Position numbers and translations under genes: made by a program
Notes under the pieces: generated by a model
What the model saw: only the letters and a program-made list of their open reading frames with translations
What the model was told of the DNA's origin: nothing
Databases searched by the model: none
From: a virus
Reading direction: 5' to 3' (one strand)
Virus record (IMG/VR): IMGVR_UViG_3300050821_005615
Location: 1-61,914 of that record
DNA: 61,914 nucleotides
In this document: in pieces, positions 23,048-32,700 of the stretch
Numbering within the stretch: the stretch's first letter is position 1
Layout: each line of letters starts with the position of its first letter

Positions 23048-23587
23048 ATGGAACAGGAAACATGGGTTTCAGTAAAAGGGTGGGAAGGTATTTACGAAGT
23101 TAGTAATATGGGCTTTGCTAAAAGATTAGCAATAACAACTCGTAATAATATACAAATGCCTGAAAGAGCTATGAAATATGAAGTTGTTGATGGAGGGTAT
23201 TTAAGAGTTAGATTTGTTAAAAGACCTAAGTATGAAAGATACATGGTAAATAGACTTGTAGCATTACATTTTATTCCTAACCCGTTAAATAAACCAGAGG
23301 TAAATCATAAGGATGGAAATAAGTTAAATAATGCTGTTTGGAATTTAGAATGGAGTACAGAAAAAAAAAATGTAAATGATGCTTTTGCAAAAGGGATAAA
23401 AGACAACAAAAAACCAAAAAGACCTCCTGTAAGTAAAGATTTAGTATTAACTATATTTAATTCACCATTATCCTTAAAAAAGTTATCAATACAATATGAT
23501 TTACCAAAATTAACTATACAGTCAATAAAGAGTGGCAAAAGACATTTTAAAATCACAGGTAAACAATATAATGGTAAAAGAGCATGA
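23048..23587 (+). CDS. NUMOD4-HNH homing endonuclease
   Basis: The N-terminus WVSVKGWEGIYEVSNMGFAKRL is the NUMOD4 module, and YMVNRLVALHFIPNPLNKPEVNHKDGNKLNN plus NLEWSTEKKNVN is the HNH core. A C-terminal helix-turn-helix-like segment (LKKLSIQYDLPKLTIQSIK) probably helps target choice. Free-standing homing nucleases of this class cut a homologous site and spread by repair. It splits the methyltransferase/GT cassette. Confidence 0.9.
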   Translation: MEQETWVSVKGWEGIYEVSNMGFAKRLAITTRNNIQMPERAMKYEVVDGGYLRVRFVKRPKYERYMVNRLVALHFIPNPLNKPEVNHKDGNKLNNAVWNLEWSTEKKNVNDAFAKGIKDNKKPKRPPVSKDLVLTIFNSPLSLKKLSIQYDLPKLTIQSIKSGKRHFKITGKQYNGKRA

Positions 23588-24099
23588 AAACGATAACTTA
23601 TATAGATACATCCGAAGAATGGGAAATTACTAATGACTGGGATTCACACCGTCCACTTTTACATTTGGCATTACAAAAAAATAATGGATTTGTTATTGAA
23701 GCAGGATGTGGTTTTGGCTCTACTGTATTAATAGATAAATTTGTTGATAAAGGAAACTTAATATCTTATGAAACCAATGAAATGTGGTTTGAAAAAATGT
23801 ATCCCTTAATTAAGGGCGCAATGGTTTTATTAAAAAAATGGGATGATATATATTTACAAAGTTGTAATTTGTTTTTTTGTGATGCAGCACCAGCAGAAGA
23901 TAGGATATTATTAATGGATAAGTTTAAGGATTTGGCAGAAGTAATAATCGTACATGACACCGAAGAATCGGCAGATTACGTTTATCATTTAAAAGACATA
24001 CTTAATACTTTTAAATACAGATTAGATTTCAGACCAGAAGGTATGCCACACACTACGGCGGTATCAAATTTCATTGATGTTGAAAAGTGGGTTGAATGA
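23584..24099 (+). CDS. Methyltransferase-like protein
   Basis: The 171-aa product has VIEAGCGFGSTVLIDKFVDKG, a SAM-binding glycine motif, and LFFCDAAPAEDRILLMDKF with an acidic residue set for SAM ribose and catalysis. It overlaps both neighbours by 4 bases. Together with the gene at 22493 it gives two methyltransferase-like enzymes next to the GT genes. Confidence 0.65.
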   Translation: MKTITYIDTSEEWEITNDWDSHRPLLHLALQKNNGFVIEAGCGFGSTVLIDKFVDKGNLISYETNEMWFEKMYPLIKGAMVLLKKWDDIYLQSCNLFFCDAAPAEDRILLMDKFKDLAEVIIVHDTEESADYVYHLKDILNTFKYRLDFRPEGMPHTTAVSNFIDVEKWVE

Positions 24100-24659
24100 G
24101 AATAGTAGTAATTTACGATAATCGAAGAAGTGAAAAATTGCCATTGTTTAAGGAGCAATTAGAAAAACAAGGTATTATCGAATATGAAATATTTCCCGCA
24201 ATCGTTTTAAGTCATAGTGTTATTGAAAGTATATCAGCAAGCTTTAAAGCAGTAATAAGACAAGCAAAAGAAAATAATGAAGATGAGATTTGTATAATGG
24301 AAGATGATATTTTCTTTCCCAATAAAAACAGTTGGAAATATTTTTTAGAAAATAAACCATCAAAGTACAGCGTATATATCGGAGGAAATTATTTAATTGA
24401 TAACAGGCTTAATTATATTGCTCCATTAGTAAAGTGCAATGAATGGGTAGGAAACCACTGTGTAATCGTACATAATTCTTACTTCGATACATGGTTAGAA
24501 ACAGATGAAAAATTACATTGCGATAACGTTCATGCAGGCAAAGGAGAATTTTACACTTGTTTCCCTTTTATCGCTTTACAATGTGCAGGTAATTTCAGTT
24601 TAAATCACAAAGAATTTGTAAACTATAACGGAATAATACCTAAAGAATATATTTATTAA
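24096..24659 (+). CDS. GT25-like glycosyltransferase
   Basis: The 187-aa product starts MRIVVIYDNRRSEKLPLFKEQLEKQGI and contains a predicted nucleotide-sugar site ICIMEDDIFFPNK near residue 68, which fits glycosyltransferase family 25 (LPS-type). The remaining part (YSVYIGGNYL, CNEWVGNHCVIV) also reads like GT25. It overlaps upstream and downstream genes by 4 and 1 bases. Confidence 0.65.
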   Translation: MRIVVIYDNRRSEKLPLFKEQLEKQGIIEYEIFPAIVLSHSVIESISASFKAVIRQAKENNEDEICIMEDDIFFPNKNSWKYFLENKPSKYSVYIGGNYLIDNRLNYIAPLVKCNEWVGNHCVIVHNSYFDTWLETDEKLHCDNVHAGKGEFYTCFPFIALQCAGNFSLNHKEFVNYNGIIPKEYIY

Positions 24660-24985
24660 TGCAACCTTATATTACTTTTGTTGAGACTAATGATAAAGGG
24701 GAATTAATTTATTATATTTTACAAAAATCATTTCCTAATTACCTTGCATATATTTCAACAACAAGAGTAGAAAAAGCATTAGCGCAAGCAACAGTAGCAG
24801 GGTATAATATGCAGGTAGTTTTTTGTGGTACGATTCAAGGGGCATTTATTCCTTCATATCGTGGTGTAGTAGAACAAATACAATTAGCTTTAGAAGATAT
24901 GGCAAACTGGTTTTTATCTAATCGGATAAATTTAGAATCTAAAAAATACTTAAAATTTAAACTTAATGTTGACCGCAGCGTATAA
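24659..24985 (+). CDS. Unknown 108-aa protein
   Basis: A helical/beta mix (QPYITFVETNDKGELIYYILQ, VVEQIQLALEDMANWFLSNR). No family recognised. Shares the last base of the upstream stop as its ATG start and overlaps the downstream gene by 20 bases. Confidence 0.55.
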   Translation: MQPYITFVETNDKGELIYYILQKSFPNYLAYISTTRVEKALAQATVAGYNMQVVFCGTIQGAFIPSYRGVVEQIQLALEDMANWFLSNRINLESKKYLKFKLNVDRSV

Positions 24986-25589
24986 TGATGTATTCGTGAA
25001 GGTAAAATACACTTCTCAAAAAAGTAAAACAGCAATAGCTATCGCTGCATCAATGGAGCATAATTCTACTGTAAACTTAATGGATTATATAACCATTACA
25101 GGAGAAGTAGTTTCGATACCAAAAAAAATTGATACAGGAGAACATGATAACGGATATTCAACAAAAGACATTCAGATAGGCGATACTGCAATATTTTCAT
25201 ATTATGTAGTGGGGGATTTATCAGTAAAAGATGATAATCATTACCATAAAAATCTTGTATTTTATCAAGGGCAACAATTATTTAAAGCATCCATTGATAA
25301 CATATTCGGCGTAATAAGGAACGGAGAAATAATAATGATAAACGGATATGTGATGATTGAGGACTTTAAAGCATCCAAACTTATTTTACCATCCTATTTA
25401 AAATGCCTTATATCTGCCAGCAAATCAAAATTGCTATATATTGGTAGTCCAAAAGAAAATGAAGAACCAATAACTGCCAAACAAAATGATACTGTTTATT
25501 TCAATCCTTTCATAGTACAACGATACAATATCGGAGACAAAAAATTCTGCATCATACGCCAAGACCAAATATTAGGTGTCGAATTATAA
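24966..25589 (+). CDS. Beta-barrel protein with GroES-like segments
   Basis: The 207-aa product reads as a mostly beta protein. Two segments look like Cpn10 halves: DYITITGEVVSIPKK with IQIGDTAIFSYYVVG, and NDTVYFNPFIVQRYNIGDKK ending CIIRQDQILGVEL, the way GroES ends. It may be a GroES-fold capsid-assembly helper. This is fold impression only. Last gene before the late promoter at 25588. Confidence 0.45.
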   Translation: MLTAAYNDVFVKVKYTSQKSKTAIAIAASMEHNSTVNLMDYITITGEVVSIPKKIDTGEHDNGYSTKDIQIGDTAIFSYYVVGDLSVKDDNHYHKNLVFYQGQQLFKASIDNIFGVIRNGEIIMINGYVMIEDFKASKLILPSYLKCLISASKSKLLYIGSPKENEEPITAKQNDTVYFNPFIVQRYNIGDKKFCIIRQDQILGVEL

Positions 25590-25641
25590 AAAATAATAAA
25601 AATTAATAATCGTAAGCCTCTTAACAGAAGTTTAATTTTAC
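25588..25641 (+). promoter_or_regulatory. Late promoter, copy 1 (AT-rich box, N20, TTTAATTTTAC)
   Basis: A 22-bp AT-rich box (25589-25610), 20 bases, then TTTAATTTTAC (25631-25641) lie 30 bases before the gene at 25672. The same box, same 20-base gap and same second block occur at 46493-46545. The second block contains TAATTTTAC, similar to the TACTTTTAC -7 boxes of the early promoters, but no TTTG sits at -33. I infer a phage-specific late promoter whose AT box replaces the -33 element. Confidence 0.6.
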
Positions 25642-25671
25642 AAGGAAGTGTATTTGCTTCGGTAAAATTAT

Positions 25672-26352
25672 ATGGACTTACAACAAGTTTTTTTCATACT
25701 TAATTTCTTCATAAACAAATATACTGGTAGCTGGTACACAGTACAGGAGTTACAGACATTATTGGATAACGGGCAGATTTCTTATTATACTGATATTAAG
25801 CCTAAATATGCGACTTCTCAATTAGTTAAAGATACGTTATCCATTTTCAGAGCCACATACGATTTTAGCCCTTCAAATACAGTTTCAGGATACATAGTTA
25901 TTCCCTCAAATAGTAATTATCTTGATTTATTAGATGTTCAAATAACCTACCAAATAAGCAATAGAACTGTTTATAGTCCCGTAAAGATGATAAATGAGGA
26001 TGAACGGGCTATTCGATTAAACTCACAGGTTGACCCAGTAACAGTAACAAGTCCTGTTGGAGAACAAACAGCACCAAGATATATACGATTATATCCACTT
26101 TCAGGATATACAGGTACAGTAACTTATTTTAGGAGACCTATTGCCCCTGTATTTGCATATACGGTAATTTCAGGAAGGGTAATAGTTTATAATCAGGCTG
26201 CATCAACTCAATTAGAATGGCGTGTAACCGAAATTCAGCAAATATGCATCAAAAGCCTTCGTTCAATAGGAATAAACCTATCAGATGAAGAAATTGCAAG
26301 TTTTGCCCAAACAGCGTCAATGCAAAATTTTCAAGGAGTAAACAGACTATAG
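25672..26352 (+). CDS. Virion structural protein (head-tail or tail)
   Basis: The 226-aa product has a helical N-terminus (FFILNFFINKYTGSWYTVQELQTLLDNG) and a beta-rich C-terminal half (SVSGYIVIPSNSNYLDLLDVQI, YIRLYPLSGYTGTVTYFRRP). This pattern occurs in small structural proteins of Bacteroidota podoviruses. First gene of the late block and directly downstream of the late promoter. Exact role not assigned. Confidence 0.6.
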   Translation: MDLQQVFFILNFFINKYTGSWYTVQELQTLLDNGQISYYTDIKPKYATSQLVKDTLSIFRATYDFSPSNTVSGYIVIPSNSNYLDLLDVQITYQISNRTVYSPVKMINEDERAIRLNSQVDPVTVTSPVGEQTAPRYIRLYPLSGYTGTVTYFRRPIAPVFAYTVISGRVIVYNQAASTQLEWRVTEIQQICIKSLRSIGINLSDEEIASFAQTASMQNFQGVNRL

Positions 26353-26356
26353 AAAA

Positions 26357-27427
26357 ATGACAAAACCAACATTCACAGACGGAGTAGCTGCTTTATTTAA
26401 GAGTAAAAAGCAAAATAACGATTTTCACGTGAAACGTTCCCATATGGAACAAAGTGAAAAAGGGGCTATTTCTAAGTTTTTGGAAGATAACTATAAGCAC
26501 TATAACGCAGGTACAGTTTTAAGAGCAGCAAAGGCTTACAAGGAATTAATTGATAGTGGCGGTAAAATGTGTGTTTCACTTGCAGGGGCTATGAGTACCG
26601 CCGAATTAGGTATTTCATTGGCTGAAATGATTAGGCAAGACAAAATATCAATGATTAGCTGTACAGGAGCAAATTTGGAAGAGGACGTATTTAATTTGGT
26701 TGCAAGAAGTTCTTATGTAGAGTTGCCAAATTATAGGGACATGACCCCTGAAGATGATAAGGAATTAACCAAAAAGCATCTTAATAGGGTTACTGATAGT
26801 GCAATTCCTGAAAAAAAGGCAATGCGATTAGTTGAAAAATTAATAGAAAAAGAATGGAAAGATGCGGATAATAAAGGCAAATCCTACTTCCCGCACGAAT
26901 ACCTCTATAAAATATTGTTAAGCGGAGATTTAGTAAAAGATTATGATATTGACCCTAAAAATAGTTGGATGTTGGCGGCAGCTCAAAAGAATTTACCAAT
27001 AGTTTGTTTTGGGTGGGAAGATAGTTCATTAGGTAATATTTTTACTTCGGAATGTTACGATAAAGAATTAAAGGTATCTACAATTAAAAGCGGCGTTGAT
27101 TATATGCTTTATTTGATTGACTTATACCCAAAATTATCAAAGGGGAAAGGGATTGGTTTTTTTCAAATTGGAGGTGGCTTGAGCGGTGATGCACCTATAT
27201 GCGTTGTTCCATTATTAAAGTTGGATTTAAAGAAACCTGAAACACCATTTTGGGCTTACTATGCACAAGTGAGTGATGCAGTACAAAGTTACGGAGGGTA
27301 TTCAGGTGCAGGTGGTAGCGAGAAAATTAGCTGGTTCAAGGTAGATGTTCATACACCAATGTTTAATATAGAGAGTGATGCTACAATAGTATGCCCACTT
27401 GTTTTTGCTTATGTATTAAATCAGTAA
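26357..27427 (+). CDS. Deoxyhypusine synthase-like enzyme
   Basis: The 356-aa product matches the DHS family across its length. The N-terminal half has SLAGAMSTAELGISLAEMIR (about 74-93) and SCTGANLEEDVFNLVA; the middle has LPNYRDMTPEDDKELT, NRVTDSAIPEKKAMR and IDPKNSWMLAAAQKNLPIVCFGWEDSSLGNIF; the end has GIGFFQIGGGLSGDAP, SYGGYSGAGGSEKISWFKVD with Lys328 (active-site Lys of DHS WGK, here WFK), and ESDATIVCPLVFAYVL. In eukaryotes DHS joins spermidine to eIF5A; bacterial relatives act on polyamines. Placement inside the virion gene block is unusual. Confidence 0.9.
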   Translation: MTKPTFTDGVAALFKSKKQNNDFHVKRSHMEQSEKGAISKFLEDNYKHYNAGTVLRAAKAYKELIDSGGKMCVSLAGAMSTAELGISLAEMIRQDKISMISCTGANLEEDVFNLVARSSYVELPNYRDMTPEDDKELTKKHLNRVTDSAIPEKKAMRLVEKLIEKEWKDADNKGKSYFPHEYLYKILLSGDLVKDYDIDPKNSWMLAAAQKNLPIVCFGWEDSSLGNIFTSECYDKELKVSTIKSGVDYMLYLIDLYPKLSKGKGIGFFQIGGGLSGDAPICVVPLLKLDLKKPETPFWAYYAQVSDAVQSYGGYSGAGGSEKISWFKVDVHTPMFNIESDATIVCPLVFAYVLNQ

Positions 27428-27430
27428 AAA

Positions 27431-27766
27431 GTGGCTATATGGGAATATACATTAGAAAGACTTTGTTTTATTGAAGATGCCATAGGTAACGCTGCAAATG
27501 AAGAAAGAAAAAATGCGTTGCTAATTATAAAAGAAAATATACTCAAATTTATGAGAATGAATTTCAAAGTAGTAAATAGCAGAGAAGTCCGAACAATCGG
27601 ATATGATACAGAAAAGAAAATTTGTGTTATAGAGTACAATCATTCTCATTCAGGAAAAACAGTTTATTACTACGACATATCACAAGAACAATTCGATATA
27701 TTAATGAAGTCAGAAGATATAAGCAAGGATGCAGATTTTTTATTTAAAGATAAAGTGAAACGATAA
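27431..27766 (+). CDS. KTSC-domain protein
   Basis: A GTG start at 27431 is used by position (4 bases after the DHS stop, ending in a 1-base overlap). The C-terminal part REVRTIGYDTEKKICVIEYNHSHSGKTVYYYDI fits the KTSC domain (beta hairpin, Y.Y motif), seen in small phage and bacterial proteins of unknown function. The N-terminal part (EYTLERLCFIEDAIGNAANEE) is helical. A second KTSC gene is at 29220. Confidence 0.6.
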   Translation: MAIWEYTLERLCFIEDAIGNAANEERKNALLIIKENILKFMRMNFKVVNSREVRTIGYDTEKKICVIEYNHSHSGKTVYYYDISQEQFDILMKSEDISKDADFLFKDKVKR

Positions 27767-28455
27767 TGGCAACTTTAACCCTCTATAGAATTTCGGAAGA
27801 AATTTTAAAATTGTTGGCTGGGGATGAAATTTCCGCATCTTCTAATACGTCCATTAACGAAATTAAAATAGCTGTTTGTCAGATAGCAAATCAGTTATTA
27901 AAAACCGAACATTTTCAGATAAACGAGAAGATGGGGGAACGCATACCCAATGGTTCTGTTTTAGGGTTATATACTGAAATACCAATAACATCTTATAATG
28001 GTAAAAGCATGGCTACACTTCCAATTAAGCCGTTGAAATTGCCACGTAATATGGGAGTGTTTGCGGTTTATTTCAGGAACGATACAAACCAAAATTATGA
28101 TTTAGATAACGAGGCAATACCACTACAAATGGGACAAGGTTCTTTATTAAAATCGCAGCCAATGATAAATAATTTATTGGGACAAACTGGTTATGAATGT
28201 TTCGGTGAACAAATAATATTTACTAAGGATTTACCCGCTTTATTTCCAAATATCGTATGTGCTATGAGGTTGGCTATTTTAGATTTTTCCCAATATGGAG
28301 ATTATGACCCATTACCATTGCTACCTGAACAGGAATGGACAATAAAACAACAGGTAGTACAATTATATTCTAAAACTCCAATCGGGGATAAATTAGTAGA
28401 TAGTACAACCGCACAACAAACTGGTACACCATTAATAAAACAAGTTCAAAGCTAA
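27766..28455 (+). CDS. Virion structural protein
   Basis: The 229-aa product starts MATLTLYRISEEILKLLAGDE with a helical segment and continues with a beta-rich middle (LGLYTEIPITSYNGKSMATLPIKPLKL) as in small head-tail proteins. It lies in the structural block between DHS and tail genes. No specific role assigned. Confidence 0.55.
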   Translation: MATLTLYRISEEILKLLAGDEISASSNTSINEIKIAVCQIANQLLKTEHFQINEKMGERIPNGSVLGLYTEIPITSYNGKSMATLPIKPLKLPRNMGVFAVYFRNDTNQNYDLDNEAIPLQMGQGSLLKSQPMINNLLGQTGYECFGEQIIFTKDLPALFPNIVCAMRLAILDFSQYGDYDPLPLLPEQEWTIKQQVVQLYSKTPIGDKLVDSTTAQQTGTPLIKQVQS

Positions 28456-28458
28456 CCT

Positions 28459-29217
28459 ATGATATTAAATACCATAGACCAAATAGTAAGGCGTGGGCTA
28501 CTTGAAGACAGCTTACCTATTCATTTTTATGCTCAATTTTTAGTTAATTCAGCTACTTGTGTACGTGAACTTTCATTTGATTCATTACAAATAATAAACA
28601 CGGTTATAATTCCAATTGATTCCACAGGTGCAGGTGAATTGCCTATGGATTTCGTTGATGATGTGGCTGTTTCAAATAGCATTGGAGGTACTTTAACACC
28701 GATACCACATAAAAGCAACATTAACCCATTGAGATTGAAAGATAACAATGGGAATTTCATTCCATATCCAAATAGAAATATCCAAATTAATGATACTAAT
28801 TTCGATTTTTATTTTGGCGTATTCGGTTTTAGCTGGTATTTCAACTTCAACGATTATATGGAGCCAACCGGACGTTTTTTTGGAGCAAACGGAGGTACGG
28901 AAAGAGGTTATTCCATAATTAGAGAAAGAAGACAAATTCAGGTAGCTGGAATGGGAAGTTGTCAATCAATTATTTTGATGTATATAAGTGATGGACAAAA
29001 TATCGATAATGCAACACAAATAGACCCCCAATGTTTTCAAACAATAAGAGCGTTTCAGGAATGGAAATTTAGTCCTAATATGAATAATGAAATGTCTCCT
29101 GAAGGGAGGTATTATCATAATCAAAGAAGATTATTCAGAGCAAGGAAAGATGATTTAACACCAGTTGATATTAAGAATATTTTTAGGTTGAATTATTCCG
29201 CCACAATCAAAAATTAG
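28459..29217 (+). CDS. Virion structural protein (head-tail connector or tail)
   Basis: A helical start (TIDQIVRRGLLEDSLPIHFYAQFLVN) is followed by a long beta-rich region (FYFGVFGFSWYFNFNDYM). It ends in a helical segment (DIKNIFRLNYSATIKN). The pattern is typical of podoviral neck or adaptor proteins in Bacteroidota phages, but the exact role cannot be fixed by eye. Confidence 0.55.
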   Translation: MILNTIDQIVRRGLLEDSLPIHFYAQFLVNSATCVRELSFDSLQIINTVIIPIDSTGAGELPMDFVDDVAVSNSIGGTLTPIPHKSNINPLRLKDNNGNFIPYPNRNIQINDTNFDFYFGVFGFSWYFNFNDYMEPTGRFFGANGGTERGYSIIRERRQIQVAGMGSCQSIILMYISDGQNIDNATQIDPQCFQTIRAFQEWKFSPNMNNEMSPEGRYYHNQRRLFRARKDDLTPVDIKNIFRLNYSATIKN

Positions 29218-29219
29218 AT

Positions 29220-29429
29220 ATGGACTTAATACCAGTTAATTCAAGTGATTTAGAAGGTGTTATGTATGACCCAGAAACAGGAATATTATTGGTAGAATTT
29301 AAGAGTGGTAATACTTATCAGTACAATGGAGTACAGCAAGATGTTTTTAATGAATTAGTAAGTGCTTCATCTATAGGTAAATATTTTAATCAATTTATAA
29401 AAGGTAGTTATTCTTATTCAAAAATATAA
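29220..29429 (+). CDS. KTSC-domain protein (short)
   Basis: The 69-aa product reads SSDLEGVMYDPETGILLVEFKSGNTYQYNGVQQDVFNEL followed by ASSIGKYFNQFIKG, the complete KTSC pattern. Known members are small and of unknown function; in phages they are frequent in structural or early blocks. Start 2 bases after the preceding stop. Confidence 0.75.
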   Translation: MDLIPVNSSDLEGVMYDPETGILLVEFKSGNTYQYNGVQQDVFNELVSASSIGKYFNQFIKGSYSYSKI

Positions 29430-29719
29430 TGGCAACATCTGTTATTTCAGGACATACAAGCGGTTCTATTTTAAGCCAGCGTTTTCAATATGATGGAGGT
29501 AATATTATTTCTTATGTGGTAACTGATAGAAGTGGTGACGGGGGTATTGTAACATTAGCTATAGTAAATGCAGGAGACCAAGTTTACATAGATTATATAG
29601 AGTTAGCAGGAAATGAATCTTATCGAAAAGAAATAAATATTGGCGTATCATCAGGAAACGAACTTTTAATAATATCAAGTACTATGATTGATTATTACGT
29701 AACGCTAAACGGAGTATAA
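29429..29719 (+). CDS. Small beta-rich virion protein
   Basis: The 96-aa product (ATSVISGHTSGSILSQRFQYDGGN, YIDYIELAGNESYRKEINI) reads as a beta sandwich, as seen in small decoration or head-completion proteins. No specific family recognised. Adjacent to the large tail gene. Confidence 0.5.
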   Translation: MATSVISGHTSGSILSQRFQYDGGNIISYVVTDRSGDGGIVTLAIVNAGDQVYIDYIELAGNESYRKEINIGVSSGNELLIISSTMIDYYVTLNGV

Positions 29720-29724
29720 AATAA

Positions 29725-32700
29725 ATGCAGCAGAAAGAAAGAAAATACAATGGGGGTAAGGACGGGATGTTAGATTCTGATTCGGCATCTTTTGCCGTTG
29801 CTCCTAATGCGTGGGTGAATGCCGAAAATGTAAGAAGTGGCACAACCGATAAAGGCGTTACTGAAACAATTGAAAGTATAGGTAATACAGTGCTTATCTC
29901 TCAACCACAACCTTCAATTAATTTTATAGATATAGGCAAAGCAGAAGATATACCTAATAATCGTTTTTGTAAATTCAAATTCAATACAACAGGAAGAAAT
30001 GATAAGATAGTTTGCTATGATGAAAATTTAGGTGTTGAAATGGATGTTCTTTTATCTTCTCAAGTTGTAGGAGGATTGAATTTTAGTAAAGAATCTCCAA
30101 TACATAGTGCAAGGGTTATAAATGGCTTATTGTATTGGGTTGACAGTACGAATAATCAACCACGAAAAATAAATATTGATGCAGCTATATTAGCAAATAA
30201 TCCTTCTTTTATACCGTATCAAAAAGATGTAGTTGCTTATATATTCCCTATTAATTTTAGTGAAATAACAATTATAAAACCGCCTCCTATATATGCTCCT
30301 TCTATTGTAAAGGCAGTTGATAATACAATACCTGTTGATTTGATTTTTGCAAATTCTTTTGAATTTTCATGGCAATATGTATGGTATGATAATGAAACAA
30401 CTGTATTGGGAATGTATTCAATAAGTTCTAAAATAAATGCAGCTACCGATATTTTTAATGTTGTTCAAGTTACAATGTCATTACTTGAACAAATACCCGA
30501 ATCTGTTAGAATTGTTAATTTAATAGTAAGAATACAAGACGGAACAGTTACGGGAGGAGTAAATAGTTTTATTATTAATACATGGGATAAGCAAAATCAA
30601 CAACAGGCTGTTGAGATTTTAAGCCAAAATTTAGGTATTACATCATTGAATTATAATTATTATTATAATAATACAGGTACGGCAATAGGCTCATCGGACG
30701 TGCTTAGACCATTTGACAATGTGCCTATTTTTTCTGAAAGTATGGAAACAGCAAAAGATTTAATATTCCCAGCGAATAACACAGAAGGATATGATACTCC
30801 AAATATAACATCTTTAACTGCATCTGTAATTAACACATCTGGGACTACGTATCAAGTAACAGGATTACAAATAATAGGTAGGGCATCTGTCCTTATTGAT
30901 GGGATTTACCCTTATGCTACTTATACGGCATTACTTATATTTTATAATAATGCTTATTATGCAATAACAAGCGATGAAGATTCAGCTCCATCAATGGGCC
31001 CTTTTTATGATGGATTAGGCCCTGTACCGCCAGCAGTTCCATTAACAGGTATTCAATTGCGAGGGAATACTATATTAGATGTTATTAATTATGCAATACA
31101 TACTTATATCCCTACCAATACAGGAGGAGGTACTATAACATTAGTCAGCGATATAGTAACAGCTAATTATGGCACAACTTCATTAACAGGAATACCAAGT
31201 CCACTATCAAACGTATTTATACCGCATTCTATATACTTTACAGGTATTTGTTTTTATGATTTTGCAAAAAGAAAATGCGGAGTAGTTACAAACAGTTCCT
31301 TAAATATGAATATTAATGAAAGGGATTATTCATTTTCTACAGGAGCAACTGCAATACAATGGGGTCTTGATAATTCAAGTGCTATAAATGAAATTCCTGA
31401 TTGGGCTTATTGGTATGCCCCTTTAATATCATTGAACCAAAAGACAAGATTTTTTATAGAATCAGTTTCAGTAACCCCAAGTTATGTTACTAAAGATTCA
31501 AGTGGTAATTATGTTTACAATAATTCTACTTTTTCTGCAAGCACAGTTGGGATTGCATTAGATACATTGGCATTAATACAAGCAGGGTTGGGGTATGTTT
31601 TTAATGATGGAGATATAGCAACAGTAATATTATCCAATAATAATACTTATTATATCCCTGTAATTGCACAAGATGGTAATTATATAATACTAAAAGCACA
31701 AAATATAGGAACATTAATAACAGTCCCTGCAACACCGGTAATATACAATGTTTATACTCCTTATCAAACAAGCCAACAAGAACCATATTATGAAATTGGA
31801 CAAATATATCCAATAATATCTCCTACTACTATCAATAGAAATTACAGAGTATTAAGCGGTAATTTTTTGCCTGATTCATTTGTATTGCCAAGAGTTTATA
31901 ATAGCACAACATATTTATCATCAGCTATGTCGCCTAACGATTATTATTATAAAAGATGGGATAATAATATAGGTATGTCTGACTTTATAACAGCTTTAGG
32001 ACAAGTAGTAAAAACACAATACACATCATGGAGCGACCCATTCATTCCTAATACAGCGGTAAATGGATTAAGTACATTCAGAGTAGGTAATGAGATACCT
32101 GTACCACAAAATTGTGGTGCTATACAAAAATTAATCCTTACATCAAAGGTATCCGATATAAAAGAAGGGAATGTAATGCTTGCTATCTGTACCAATGAAG
32201 CAAGTTCAATGTATTTAGGTGAAAATCAAATTTCAGATAGTCAGGGACAAAACCAATTCTTTAGTTCATCAACAAATGTAATTGGAACTATAAATACATT
32301 AAAAGGTTCATCGGGAACTATCAATCCTGAAAGTGTATGTGAGTACAGAGGTAAGGTATGGTGGTACGATGCTATTAATGGTAGAATAACACAATATGCA
32401 GAAAATGGACTGTTTTTTATTTCCAGTTACAAAATGACAAGGTTTTGGAAAAATTGGAGTTTACAATATAACAGCATGACTGCTGCACAAATAGAAGCAT
32501 TAGGTAGCCGTCCATTTATATTTATGGTTGTTGACCCTGCACATGATGAGTTATTGATTTCAATACCTAAACTTTCAAATACACCACCACAAGGATATTT
32601 ACCCGATTATCCCGATACAATTTATCCTTTTGATATTTTGGATTATCAGGCAAAAACAATTGTCTTTAAATTAGAACAAGCAGGGATACCACCACATTGG

